Source of the DNA: Gyrodactylus bullatarudis
Taxonomy: Eukaryota > Platyhelminthes > Monogenea > Gyrodactylidea > Gyrodactylidae
Length of the DNA stretch: 64,000 bases
Assembly: GCA_012064415.1 (NCBI GenBank)
Contig: SSNU01004331.1
Span: 268,135 to 332,134 of the forward strand
Reading direction: 5' to 3'
Part shown: in pieces, positions 22,401 through 34,400 of the stretch
Position numbering within the stretch: the stretch's first letter is position 1
Layout: each line of letters opens with the position of its first letter
The notes under the pieces: model-generated
Told to the model about the DNA's origin: nothing
Seen by the model: the letters and a program-made list of their open reading frames with translations, nothing else
The model's database searches: none
Translations under genes and position numbers: made by a program

Positions 22401-25400
22401 GACTTTTGTCCACCCCAGGAGGATCTAATTCAGCAGACCCGTCAAATGACCAAGTCTGATCGGAAGAACAACTTTGTCTCCAATTACAACTCCATTAAAT
22501 TCTGGGAAATATTTTCAGACTTAGCATTCGATTCCCAACTGCACTTTTGCAATTTAGTCCGTGAAGGAGAGACTGCACATTTGGCCACGTACGACTTGAA
22601 CGAGTTGAATAGTTGGATTCAAGCCATCTACCGAGCAACTGGACAAAGCCATAAGCCCTCTTTTCCCATCAAATCGACCGGTTCAATTCGCTCTTTAAAG
22701 AAGGGAGTTAAGAGTGAGTACAAATTTCTACTCTTTAATGTAAATGCCTTTGGTTGGCAGCTCATAAACATACCTAAAACACAATCAACCAGTTAATTTT
22801 TAAAATTCATTGAATTATATTTTCACTACAATCTGGATTATAGATAGCTATAGTCGAGTATAAATCTACAATTAAAGAAGGGAGTTAAGAGTGAGTACAA
22901 ATTTCTAATCTTTAATGAATGCCTGTGTTTTTGCCTTTTCTCAGTGTAGACGAGAAGCCTTTCTAATGGATAACTTGAATTCTTTTTCCAAAGCCCATTT
23001 CAGACATTTTGACACACTGAGATAGTCAATCTGAACCCTTTTCTCAAACGTCTGGTGAAAGAAGCTTTTGAAAATTGATTGGTTTAATCTGGTCTCACTC
23101 TAAAGATTACCTGTTATCGTTCATGTCTCTTTATTTTTATTGCAATTTGCACAAGATTCTCCTCAGTAATTTAAACGTTTTTCTGCTAGCAAGAATTAAT
23201 TTTCCCTTATTTCAGTCTTAATTGAATTTCTCTCTCTCTCTTTATAAAATTTTATAACTTTTTACTGCCAAGCGATAGACTTGGGAATATACTACAATGA
23301 TTTTGGAAAAGTTAAAACTACATAGTAGTGTAGATGGGAATAATGTCCCCTGTAATATAGTATTAGTAGTAGTCAATCTCTCTCTCTTTTATTGACTCTC
23401 AGTTGAGCACTTGATGAGAGATAGATCAGGAAGAGAGGTGACCACCATGCACCCTACTCTCCCAACACGAAAAGTTTCCAGTCCTAATTTGTGTGTGTGT
23501 GTATGTCTACTCTACATATTTATTATTTTATTTCAGATGAAAACTCTAATCTCTCCTCTCAATGTTTCTACTGCATCATACTCTATTACTTATTTCTATA
23601 AGAGAGAAGATAAACTTTGTATTGTATTCTATAGAGTAGAGTCTAATTTTTAATGGATTTACACACACACACAAATACTCCAGTGTGGTATTTGTATTAT
23701 GCAGCAAAAAGATTCATACTCAATGCAATTATATCCCACATAATAATAATAATACGCAATAATATGTAATATGATGATGATAGACTCTGTTAGTGTATGA
23801 TAAATCATGAATGTATACTTTTGGAGGGGGAGGAAGAGGTAGAGAAACTCCCTCTTGAGAAACGAGTCATGAGAAAGCAGATGATTGTGAGAGAGACCAG
23901 CTTATAATTTAATAATTACACACTGAACCATTACTCTTAAAGGCAAAGGATCATTAGTGGTAGTGTCGATTTTAAAATACAATATCAATTGCAAAATGTT
24001 AAAATTAAAAACAAACCCAAGAGTCTTTGATCAATAGTTACTGTAGAGATCAATGTGACATTAGCTTAACATTTATTTCAAGTGAATCTATTGTGGTCAC
24101 ACTTGCACTTAATAGTTAATTTTATTCCAAAGTCGCGCTTTTCAGCTCCTAAGATGTGGAGGACTCTTTAATTCATTCTGAGCAGAAGGGAGCTCTCCCG
24201 GTCATTCTCTGGATAGTGTGAATACATTGAAATTTCAAAAGTCTCCCCCATAACTATGAACGGTATAGAAATAATTTTTATTGTTATTATTAGGAATTGT
24301 AATCCAATATATACATTACGGACATATATAATACATATTTTGGAGGCTAAAATTTCATCTAGGATTATATGTTAACACAAACACATGTATATTATGTGTA
24401 TAACATATATGAATGAATAGTGTACTTGGATTCGATCACATCTAATTTCCGTGAGGCAAAATAGTAGACAGAGAGAAATTGAGAAAAATCAATTCCTCCC
24501 CCTGAATATGCTGAGTATACATTTTGCATATTTCTGCTGTGAATTGTTCCCATCTCCTTACTCGCACACACTGACAAACATATCCATACGAAAAAAATAA
24601 TTCAAAAAGAATTTTTATCATTTCTGTTATTATATTACAACACTTTGAAATATTCTTCCTCTCTCCATGTTGCCTTACTCTTTCAAATTTTCAACTCACC
24701 AATTGTCTATGGACTCAAACATACCCACACTTGCATACAGAAAGATAGAGAGTATCAAAGGAAGGACTCTTGTAAGAAACCCGTCCTCTTCATATGCATC
24801 AATCTATCTCATAGAATTTAAACAATTGACCTCTAATAGATTTCAGAGGTCAGAAGAGGAGAGAGCTTGTCTGTGTATCCTAAACCTATCTGTCATAAAA
24901 ATAAGAATTCACTATTTTTACAAATCCCGGCCAGAATAAGGCCATTTTAAGAATTTCAAAAATAACCCAAATTTGACTCATTTCGGAGATTTGAAGCTAT
25001 TTAATGTTGATATTTTGGATCAAGATTAGAGAGAGAAATTCGTCATCATTTTGGGAAATCGACCAATCTGAATTTCTCGATCACTACGAAAGAGAATGAC
25101 CGAAACTTTTACTTGAAAATTGCGAGTCTATTTCAACTTCTATGGCCAAAATTCTTTGTTTATCTTTGATCCAAAATATCAGCATCGGATTATTTTAAAT
25201 CTTCGAAATAAATGAAAATTTTGAGCTCAGAATTTGAAAAAGTGAGAAATAGGGGCAATTTTGAAATTCGTAAAATGGTCTAATTTTGGCCAGATTCTAT
25301 TTTTTACAGAATTTTTTTATTTCAAAATGTTTTTGAATGTATTTATAAAGGCATCCAAAAAAATATTGCTTTCCTTTCTATCTGAAAAAATATTGAGTTT

Positions 25401-28400
25401 CTATAGTAAAAATAGTGAATTCTCATCTTCATACCAACTAACTTTAATAAAAGAAGGCTAGAGTGATTTTTGAATCAATAAAAAAATTAAACCCAAAACT
25501 CCCTGGTTACTCTTAGAATTTTCGGCCTTCTTTCATGTATACTTTCTCGGGTCAACTACAACTAAATTCAACTCGTACGTTTATCTGTATATTTATTATC
25601 TCTCAACGTACTTATAGGAGAACAATATGCAACATTAGCCTACACCTTAATTTCATATATCCTCCGAGATCACAAATGTTTTTTCGTATTGCTTTTTGTA
25701 TCTAACTTTTGAATACTTTCACTGCTTTACTTTTTATTTGGTCTTCTTTTTTCTGAGAGATAGAAGGGTAGTTTTGTCGCATTCTCCCTGAAATCTATCA
25801 GATCATCATCAAAAGACTTTTCCTTCTTTTTACTCTTGCCTCTGTTACATCATTGCAGTTTCTCCCTCTCTCTTTTGATGGTGTACGGAAAAAATGCTAA
25901 CTAAATTTAGAGATTAATTAATCTGAGAGGGAGAATGCACACACAAAAGACGACAGGCACAAAATAATCTACGATAAACAGACTGGTGAACAATACAAGC
26001 TTCTCAAATATCCCTCTCCTCTATTCTCTCTCTCTTGGTCTTCTTTTTTCCCCTTCTAGGATAACAAATGAAAAAAGACAAACATTTGCAGTGTCCACCG
26101 TGGGTGGGAAAAAGTGTGAGCATAAATGAATGAAGAGAGAGAGATGAAGAGAGAGTTATAAGAGGAGAAAACGAGCTAGAGAGATATTGCCTTACCAGAA
26201 TCTCGATAAAACAACAATAATAGATGATTCTTACACATGAATTATTCATTACATATCGAAGGAAGGAGAGCGAGAAACACAAAAGTATAAGAGTTAGAGA
26301 GACCCTCCCTAACCCCTCCCCATAGTAGAATGTTGTACTCCTGCTGTGTACAACTTTATGATCAATGAATTTTATTTTGTCCAAATATGAAAAAAATAAT
26401 TTTTATGCATTTGAGACTACCGGAGAGCATGAAGCAAAATGTTTTTTTCTCCATTCCTCAAATCTCAGAAGAATTTGAGAGAGCCAGTGTGTGCGTGTGT
26501 GTATGTATGATTATTTGGGTACTTAACATCTCATGGATTAATCCCTTAGATGATGGAAGTGAAAAGTCAAATTACCTCGAAAGTTTGACAACAATCCAGC
26601 CAGATACCCTCGACCAGCATGAATGCTTTAGAGAACTGCAAAAGGCCACTCTTGAATATCGGCTGAATGATCCTTTTGTCAGTCTCGGCTGGTTTTCCCC
26701 CAGCCAGTGTCTTGTTCTCGACGAGTATGCTGCTCGTTATGGTATTCGTGAATTTCAACGACACCTTTACTTGCTGGAGGATCTCCTGGAGAAAGCAGAG
26801 CACAGTATTGCAATAGACCCAGATCTTATTCATTACTCGTACTCTCTTTGTGCAAATTATGCCATGGGAAAATCGTAAGTAGTGCAATATCATCATGAAA
26901 TGTTTACATTGTATTAAATCAAATTCTCTATACTCTGTAGACATCACGATCAAAAGGTCCACACAATTCTCGCCAACGAAAAGATACAATTCAAGATAAT
27001 TAAAACACGTCTCTTGTCCTTGTTGGAGAGACAGATCACAGAGTTTAGATACTGCTTCCCTTTCGGACGACCAGAAGGTGCCTTAGAGAAAATGTTGAGT
27101 CTCATGGAAAGGGTCCTCACCAAGGATAATGGAGAACCAGCATCTGCTGATGTCATCAGATCAATGATTCAGAACTGTCTTAGGAATGCTGCCGTATTGA
27201 ATTATGAGAGAATATCTGAGTATGCTCTCATTGAAGTTTCCAATGATTTTGCCAACAGATCAAGTTTGTCTCATCCACCAACCTTTGTATTGTCCACTAA
27301 TTTATCTAATATATCTCTTTGAATCAGTTGTCTGTGACAATATATTCTGTCGTCTGGAAGAGAACATTCACCTTGGAGAGTTGTGCATTGAGGTACTCCA
27401 ACAGAACCAGCTACATTACTCAGATGTAGGTTTATTACCTTGAAATTAATCCTCTCTAATCTGACGATTATTCTCAACAGGCATTCTCATGGTTCAATGA
27501 TTTATTCGTTGAACACGCGGAAAACTTTTGGGCCCTCTATCAGTTGGAGATTGATCAGACTTTGTCAATGTTGCCAAAGGATACCTGGGAAGCCTTTCAT
27601 TTATTTCAAATACTCAACAACTACCTGATCAAGAAGGAGCAATTCACCAGGGGAAGCTTTCATACTTACCTGATCGAAAAGTTTGAGCCAATGATCGATC
27701 GTTACTTGAGGATCATGGAGAAATCTATTAATGAAGCCCTTATCAAGGGAATCGAGAATGAAACATGGACTCCTATTGAAGATACAAGTACATTTACTCT
27801 AAATTTATTTCCCCATGAATGTTTTACAAAAGTAATATTTTTCAATTTTCTAGTCATTGAAGAAGACAAGACCACTGAGATAAATCAACTGCACGGACGT
27901 CCTGGTCAGTTGATGGATAAGCCACTTTTGCCACAAGCCAATCAACAGACCTCTAATCTATTCCAGGAAATCCAAAAGGAATCCGCTAAACTCTCTGGTG
28001 ATAAAGGACAGACAAACAAGTTTTCAGCTATCGCATTCACCGAGACAGCGGTTAACATGATGAACATGCTATCGGGATCATCAACCTCCTTTTGTTGTGT
28101 TTCCATCCTGGATCTTATTAACCGCTTGAAGCAGTTGAAGACTTTTGTCAGAGATCTCAACTGGCCTGTTGAGCAAACAGCCAAAGTATTCGAAGAACGT
28201 GTCAGTCTAATGTGTGCAAGACTCTTGAAGGAAGCAGCCAAGTTAACTTTGATTTATCTTGAAATGTTCATGAGACAATCTACAAAAAATACAAATCTAG
28301 TCATCTCACGACAATGTTGCACCATGGTCAATACTCTCATTGAGGTTCGTGCAAAACTCTACTCCTTGTGCAAGTCAGAATTTAGTACTTCTACTATTCA

Positions 28401-29618
28401 GCTGACATCTAACAATAGCAATAATTTGTCAACGTGTGCCTCCCAAAAAAATGATCCGTCAACAGCCAACTCGAGGAGGAATGCCATGAATCCCATCGGA
28501 TCTAATGAAAAGGGAAGTTTAATGACTTTACCCACGGAAACAGAGGTCTCGTCAAAAGTTGTAATTACACATATGAACTCTCCAGTAAATTCGGTATGTT
28601 TCCTTTTCTCCCAATATTAAGAATCATTTATCTCTTTTTCTCTTGAAACCTTTCCGTCAGAAACAAATGCACAAGGAAACAGAAGACTTTATCGATATTA
28701 TCCAGCGTAAATTCATCATCATCATTTGTGAGCAGCTGGTTATGGTATTACATCACATTTTGACACGTCTAACACGGTACGATGAAGATAACATGATGTC
28801 CTCCTTATTAGGTTTAACTGTAAGTTATAAAACCCAAATAGTCACATTTTAGTATACTTGATTAATTTATTGGCTAATTACTCTAAAGTAATAACACGTA
28901 ATAAAAAGATGAATTATTTTCTTTAGAAGCCAAAAAATGAAGATGGCAAAATGTATGTCAACTTTGTGCATGCCAATCTTCAACAAATCAGCAAGTACAT
29001 CTGCGACGAGGTCTATGTTATAGCACTCTTTGAAGTAAGAGAGAAAGAAATTTTCTTTTGTCATATCTCTTCATAGCTGGTATAAATTTTAATTGACATT
29101 TGTTGTATCCGTTCAACGGAAATTTTATTTGAGATATTTCTTTCATATTCCTATTCATTTTATCTAATTATTTATCTCCCTCTATCTCTCCATAAACTCT
29201 AGAAATGGTACACTCTACAGATGAGAATGATCTATGAATGGCTTGTGCATAGGAAACATATTCTCCTTCATTCGTACCAAGTTAAATGCCTCGAAACTAT
29301 CGTAAAAGTGAGTGATGTATTTTGTCTCAAGTGAATTTTAATTAAAATGTCAAACCTTTTCAGAAAGTCTACTCAGATTTCCAACTCCAAGGTCTTTCCA
29401 TTGAGACACTAGATACGGTAACATATCAGACTGTACTTAGTCGAATACAGGTTAGCTTTTAATCTAATATAGAAGATAATAAATGAAATTATTCATTGAC
29501 TAACTTTCAGGCTGAAGAGACAACAATCTCTGTTAAGCAGAGCACAGATTCCATGTCGATATTTTCTGGAAGAGGGAATAAGAATCCAGGATTCTTCACG
29601 AATCCATTCAACCGGTGA
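16422..29618 (+). CDS. CADPS: Calcium-dependent secretion activator (CAPS/UNC-31)
   Basis: Neuronal and endocrine factor that primes dense-core vesicles for Ca2+-triggered exocytosis. Nineteen exons: 16422-17140, 17201-17492, 17909-18148, 18780-18860, 19463-19818, 20273-20477, 21741-21862, 21929-22040, 22104-22713, 26550-26874, 26941-27263, 27328-27425, 27481-27787, 27854-28593, 28661-28819, 28927-29034, 29203-29307, 29364-29450, 29511-29618; total 1698 residues (human about 1353). Order: disordered N-terminus (1-240); conserved CIAYPF and LKSDRVNNMVKSGGCS; C2 domain (about 631-709); PH domain (about 755-893, KYSGFCW to YRATGQSHKP) with an insert of about 30 residues; MUN/MHD region with FRYCFPFGRPEGAL, IEVLQQNQ and LTRYDEDNM. 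Junction 27263/27328 is the least certain. Confidence 0.95.
17615..17630. repeat. (TC)n microsatellite in CADPS intron 2
   Basis: Eight TC units inside the 416-bp intron 17493-17908. Short CT tracts recur throughout introns of this window. Confidence 0.8.
20719..20741. repeat. (TC)n microsatellite in CADPS intron 6
   Basis: About eleven TC units just after a shorter GA tract (20660-20675) on the same strand, which could pair into a hairpin. Confidence 0.8.
20977..21122. repeat. Intronic segment duplicated at 22737-22873
   Basis: A 146-base stretch starting aatgtaaatgcctttgg and ending aaatctacaatt recurs almost identically at 22737-22873; the second copy lacks about 9 bases (agtcattttc region). 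Both copies lie in CADPS introns, in the same orientation. Confidence 0.9.
22695..22917. repeat. Templated insertion flanked by 46-bp direct repeats with a duplicated splice donor
   Basis: Direct repeats 22695-22740 and 22872-22917 (46 bases, one mismatch) flank a copy of intron segment 20977-21122. Each direct repeat contains the last codons of CADPS exon 9 and its 5' splice site (AAGA|gtgagt), at 22713/22714 and again at 22890/22891. Only the first donor is in frame with the exon. Confidence 0.9.
22714..26549 (+). other. Large CADPS intron 9
   Basis: A 3.8-kb intron, far longer than most in the window. It includes the duplicated donor segment at its 5' end, a TG tract near 23491, CT-rich runs and an imperfect fold-back at 24904-25423. 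Short ORFs on both strands show no family features. A small missed exon between the PH domain and the MUN region cannot be excluded. Confidence 0.6.
24904..25423. repeat. Imperfect fold-back (inverted-repeat) element
   Basis: Left arm 24904-25023 and right arm 25166-25423 are reverse complements with gaps. Outer ends share GAATTCACTATTTTTAC (24905-24921, complemented at 25406-25422); inner ends share GATATTTTGGATCAA (25009-25023, complemented at 25166-25180); between them GGCCA and CATTTT-GAATTTCAAAA blocks also match. It looks like an old non-autonomous DNA transposon or foldback; no clear target-site duplication was found. Confidence 0.65.
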
Positions 29619-29965
29619 GAAAGTTGCTTTCTCAGATGATCTCAATCCATCTGACAAAAATATGCATAATATGGCTAATATATATACAAAGAGTTTGCCA
29701 AAGAATCTAAGAATCCATATATCTATTAATTGTTTTATTGTTCCCATGAATTGTACATATTTTCTTGATTTGCTATCATATTCTCTGATTTTCGATTTGC
29801 CAAAAAGATGTCTTAACTGTCTTATGTAAAATATATACCCTATGAAATTATAAAATAAAAATGATCAACTATTATGAATAATTTTCAGAGTATTTTCTAT
29901 TAACAAATAATAATAAATCTAAATCCAAACAAATAAATATTTCGTTGATTATCAGGCAGCCTGAT
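29619..29965. other. Convergent 3' region of CADPS and PCBD
   Basis: No gene seen. AATAAA at 29855-29860 is the likely CADPS poly(A) signal. Confidence 0.5.
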
Positions 29966-30289
29966 TCAGGCTGAATGGCTGTGGAATGATTCTTCGATAA
30001 AATTCGCAAGTTCGATGTCAAGTTTTGAAAGACCGTTGACGTCATGGGTCGAGAGAGTTATATCAACTTTATTATAGACATTGAACCATTCAGGGTGATG
30101 ATTAATTTCTTCGGATTTTTTGGCAATCACATTCATGAATTTAAAAGCTGTATCAAAGTCTTTGAAGACAAATTGCTTTGAGATAGCATCTTTAGAAGGA
30201 TGCTTCAAGTTAATTTCCCAGCCTTTGGATATGAGAGGGTTCAAGAGCTGAGTACGAAGTTCTGTAGATAACTTCATAATTCTAAACAT
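29966..30289 (-). CDS. PCBD: Pterin-4-alpha-carbinolamine dehydratase / DCoH
   Basis: Dehydrates 4a-hydroxytetrahydrobiopterin, regenerating the BH4 cofactor of aromatic amino-acid hydroxylases; the vertebrate protein also acts as an HNF1 dimerisation cofactor. Single exon of 107 residues if ATG 30289 is used (103 from ATG 30277; human 104). The core KDFDTAFKFMNVIAKKSEE followed by INHHPEWFNVYNKVDITLST and HDVNGLSKLDIELANFIEE holds the catalytic HHPEW motif and is near-complete. Family assignment is secure. Confidence 0.95.
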   Translation of the reverse strand: MFRIMKLSTELRTQLLNPLISKGWEINLKHPSKDAISKQFVFKDFDTAFKFMNVIAKKSEEINHHPEWFNVYNKVDITLSTHDVNGLSKLDIELANFIEESFHSHSA

Positions 30290-30468
30290 TTCATTTTTGT
30301 GCAGAAATATAATGTACACTTAAAACAAATTTTTTTAATGATTGAGATAGTTATATTACAGAATTAATGTGAATTATTGTTTTTGCAAAAAAGCCCAATT
30401 TTTATTGAGAGTTTCATTGTGATGAAATTAGAACGTTTGTAAAATTTCTTCGCGGTTAATTTTTATTA

Positions 30469-30786
30469 CTATTCCATAATTACTTTGAAGTAGTTGGGAA
30501 AAAACATATTAAGAGTAAAAGTGGAAAAAAAACTTTCTACCCAAGTAATTGTAAAAGATTCGGTCAATGATTCAATTTCTAAATGTATATTTCGATTTAT
30601 GTAGAATATATAATTTTGATAATCGATAATTTGAAATATTTCAACTTTACAAAAGTGAATTATATGATTAAAGTTAGAAAATAATTTCAAGACAAGAGTC
30701 TGCGCAAATTCAACACTGGCTTTGTTTCGAATTAAAACCACAATATAATTTTCTCTGTTAAAATTGTTTTTTTTTCGATTTTGCAT
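30469..30786 (-). CDS. Small unknown ORF, 105 residues
   Basis: Begins at ATG 30786 (MQNRKKNNFNRENYIVVL). Predicted mixed alpha/beta, rich in Ile, Phe and Asn. Length and the pattern of alternating hydrophobic strands would suit a small RNA-binding or RNase P/MRP-type subunit, but I cannot assign it. It lies between PCBD and the ZMIZ gene on the same strand, where a short housekeeping gene would fit. It could also be chance in AT-rich DNA. Confidence 0.3.
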   Translation of the reverse strand: MQNRKKNNFNRENYIVVLIRNKASVEFAQTLVLKLFSNFNHIIHFCKVEIFQIIDYQNYIFYINRNIHLEIESLTESFTITWVESFFSTFTLNMFFPNYFKVIME

Positions 30787-31482
30787 GATTCCACGCAAAA
30801 TATTATTCTAATAATAATTATATGTGCAAATTATAGAGCAAATTCCACGAAATTTCATGATAATAATAATAACGATGAAAAGTATATATAGTTAGGTAAA
30901 ACATTGGAAATATTAGTGTGAGGGAGAAGAAAATTTTATTAGGCCTGAATTCCATAAGACCCCAGGTGGAAATTTTTCGATTTCCTAAAAGGAATAGGGC
31001 CTATTCATAATCAACAATGCTCCAAGAAAAAACAAAATCTCTTTTCATCTGGCTCACAGGATCCAAAATTTTGTTCAATACTAGCAGTATTAGGTTGGGG
31101 AGATGCGGAAGAGTTTCAATTAGGAATGCATTCACACGAATGATTAGTAGTCTCTGTCAAAGGGATGATGACTCTGGTTTATTATTTTTACAAACTTTCT
31201 TTGGGATACATTTTTCTTTTTCTCAAAAAATTTTTTTGATGCGTTTTGACAAAAATTAGCCATTTTTAAATAAGGTTTAAATTTAGATTCTTTGTACAAA
31301 TATTCAAAAGGGGCGATATAAAAAAACATGATTATTCTAACGTTTCATGAGAGCGTCTGCTCTCTCAATTCTAAAATAGAGAGAGGGGTTTGGACAAAAC
31401 AAGTTTCTAATCTGATTAAGAAATGTTACGAATGAGACTCTGTTCCTGTTTCTCGTCGCTTGCAAACATGTGTAATTTTTGC
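30787..31482. other. Intergenic, about 700 bp, no gene
   Basis: Only short ORFs without family features on both strands. A palindrome gaatagggcctattc at 30981-30995 stands out; otherwise nothing is recognised. It contains the 3' UTR of the ZMIZ gene on its right side. Confidence 0.4.
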
Positions 31483-34400
31483 TCAGAAATATTTCTCCAA
31501 GAAAGATATATACTCTGTCTGAAGGAAGGGATCAAGGATTATCGTGTTCGAGGCAGCAAAATTAATAAGATCTTTGGGTATTCCCGAGTAGTCTTGTTTA
31601 CACAAAATCATGGGGGAGTCCTTAGTTAACTCAGAGTCAGATGATGGCTTGTTTTTGCAAGAATTATCATCGCCAAGACCGGATTTCTTGGCATCAAGTG
31701 TATGACCGGATTTAGTCTCATCTAAAAAGAAGGGAAAATATTGACATTATCTCAAAAGATATAGATACTATTAGATATGAACAGGTTAACTTACTCTGAT
31801 CATTGAGGGCTTTGGAAACATTCTCAGTCATTGGTCCATAGATTGGTTGCCAAGATGATTCAGTTGTAGGGAAATTGATTGAACTCTGGGGAGTTAAACA
31901 CCAGTATCCCTCATTGTTAATATATATTGATTCGATGGAAGAGGGAAAAGTGTTAAGGGCGAATTGTACAGTTAAATCTATACAGAGGCCGTCAAGACCA
32001 GAAGGACTAGGCTTTCTACATATTGGACAGCAGAGACGAGGCCAGAGAACTTCATTATGAAGGAAAGCTTCCATATCAAAAGTTTCAATATGCTTGCAGT
32101 CTGTTGTTCGTCCTGGAATTCTAATTCGTTGTCTGGTAATTGGGCATGCTAGAGGAACCATAAGGAATTTATTTTGTTGATTAGCCGTAGCCCATTCAAC
32201 GATATCAATAAATCTGGATACATCAAATGTATGCCTACGCTGAAGACCACCGAGAAGTAGGTTTAACGGAGGCATGTGGGCCATAAAAGCGACAAAATTG
32301 AAGGGCTTCATATTCTGTGAGGCCTGCCTACGACGCATGATAACTTCAGGATTATTCGGATCATCACCCAAATTCATGATACTAATTTCAATTACATTCT
32401 TGCCTGGAATACACAGTTGCTTAATGCAAGAGACTTTGTGAGCTGGCTTTCCGCCAACGACTAGATTACGGTCAAGAGCCAGGAGTTTATTATTGAAGCG
32501 AATTTGAATGTCTTCCATTGGCCATTGGCATAGTTGAATTGGTTCATTGTAAAGATGACAACTAATGGCAATATCGAGATCTGACCTATTAATAATGGTG
32601 TCAAGATGATTCTTGGAAAGGTCAAACTCGTGGGTCTGATAGAATATGCCATTGTTGAGAGTCTGGTTGATGATATCGTTGAGGTTGATTTGTTTCGAGC
32701 CCCAAACAAGACCATTGGTTATTGGAAAGACTATGGTGTCGTTAGGATTGACAATCATCCCCAGATTGGACGAGAACTCTTGGTGTGGTTGACTTTGATT
32801 AGACAAAGGCATATGATTAATAGTGTTGTTGTTGTTGTTGTTGTTGATGTTGAGGTTATTGGTCCGGGACTGGGGCCTAGAGGAAGGTTGATTTAAGGTG
32901 GTATTATTGAAGGGGGATGCAACTTGATGATTGAGCTGGCTGCTATTGGGCGTCATCCCTCCGATATTGTTGGTTCCATGAGAATTTGTGTGGTGAAGAT
33001 GATGATTGTTATTGTTGACGAGTGTTGTTGTTACTTCACTACTATTCACACTCATAATTTGTTGTTGACCGTTATTAATGAGAGTAGGATTTGTGGTAGA
33101 CTGGCCGTTACCATTGTTACCCTGCATTAAAACGTTTGAGGGTAACGGAGAATGGGTAAAGGAGGAGGATCTCTGCATCATACTGTTGGCATTATTATTA
33201 CAAGTTGTACTGTTGATGTTATTACTAATATTATTATTGTTGGAATGATTTTGCAGAGAGTTGGTGTTATTGGTGGTAGTGGTGGCGGCAGCGGTGACAT
33301 TGGAAAGACCTTGATTATTATTATTAGTATTATTAATGTTATTTTGGAGGATAATATTCTGTTGGTGATGTTGTTGCTGTTGAGATTGATAGGTAGGATT
33401 GAGGAGAGACTGAGAGGAAGAGTTGGTTGGAGGAGTAGCAGCATTGGTACCACCACCGTGATGCCATATTGTCTGCTGTTGCTGAGGATTATCACAAGAG
33501 TTGTTATTGTTTTGATGAAGGAAGACGACATCGGGAGGAATATTATTATTGGGATTAGCATGATGCAATAGTTGGCTCTGTTGTGTTTGTTGTTGCTGGG
33601 GAGGGAAGTAATTCTGATGAGGATTTATCATCCGATTCGGATTACTGTTGGGATTTGGTGGAGAATGGCCACTGACAATGTTACCACCGCCATTACCATT
33701 TTGGTTAATTCTTCGCAATTGAGGTGGATAGGAGAGAATCATACTTGGACTTCTAGGAAGCATTGGTGGAGTGTTACTGGCAAGACGAGTGCTTTGAGGA
33801 TGACACTAAAAATGGAAAAATTAAGTTTCTCATCAAACTCCCAGAGAGAAAGATTTAGGCTTCACTCAGAAAAACAATAAAATAATATTGATAAGGACAA
33901 TAGGAGAATTTATGAGTGAGTAATTTGAATTGAATAAAAAGAGATATTGTGTTTTAAGCTTACATTGGTTGAATTGGAATTGTTGAGTTGTTGTTGTTGT
34001 TGGTGCTGCCATGTTTCAAAATCATTGAAATAGTTTGCTGATTGTTGATGGTGGTGATGAGAAGGTGGTGGGATGCCTTGCATAGGATTTGGCTGAGCCT
34101 GTTGGGGGTGATAATGATGATTGGCTAGATTTGGAGGCATATTAGCATTTGCACTGCCACCAACATGGTTATTTAACATGCTATTCATCATGCCGCCAGC
34201 GTTTGAGTTATTGTGTTGTAACATTTGTTGAGGAGCCTGGTTTTGAGTTGCCTTCGAACGAGGCCCTTTACTGGCTCTACTACCAGGATTCTAATAGAAT
34301 TTAGTTTAGAAATCTTTACTTGAATATTGATTCTCTCATAAATGAAAAAAAAACATAGGCTTATCTAACTTGTTTTCAATACTGTGTATTGCATTACATG

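Noticed and set aside
22737..22890. Extra CADPS exon using the duplicated donor at 22890
   Set aside because: Acceptor-like sites inside the inserted copy all lead quickly to in-frame stops in the required phase.
24667..24939. 90-residue plus-strand ORF in the CADPS intron
   Set aside because: It overlaps the edge of the fold-back repeat and has no recognisable features; chance ORF.
26004..26384. 126-residue minus-strand ORF in the big CADPS intron
   Set aside because: It is a Leu/Ser-rich translation of CT-rich intronic repeats, with no domain, promoter or splice support.
31017..31629. Plus-strand ORFs of 60-80 residues downstream of ZMIZ
   Set aside because: They run antisense to or beside the ZMIZ last exon, with no similarity and AT-rich composition.
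33178..33571. Long ORFs on both strands opposite the ZMIZ coding region
   Set aside because: They are shadows of Asn/Gln/His trinucleotide tracts, consisting of Ile/Val/Met runs with no family features.
32820..33600. Array-like short repeats suggestive of CRISPR or a satellite
   Set aside because: They are codon repeats inside a coding exon, irregular and without spacers; the genome is eukaryotic.
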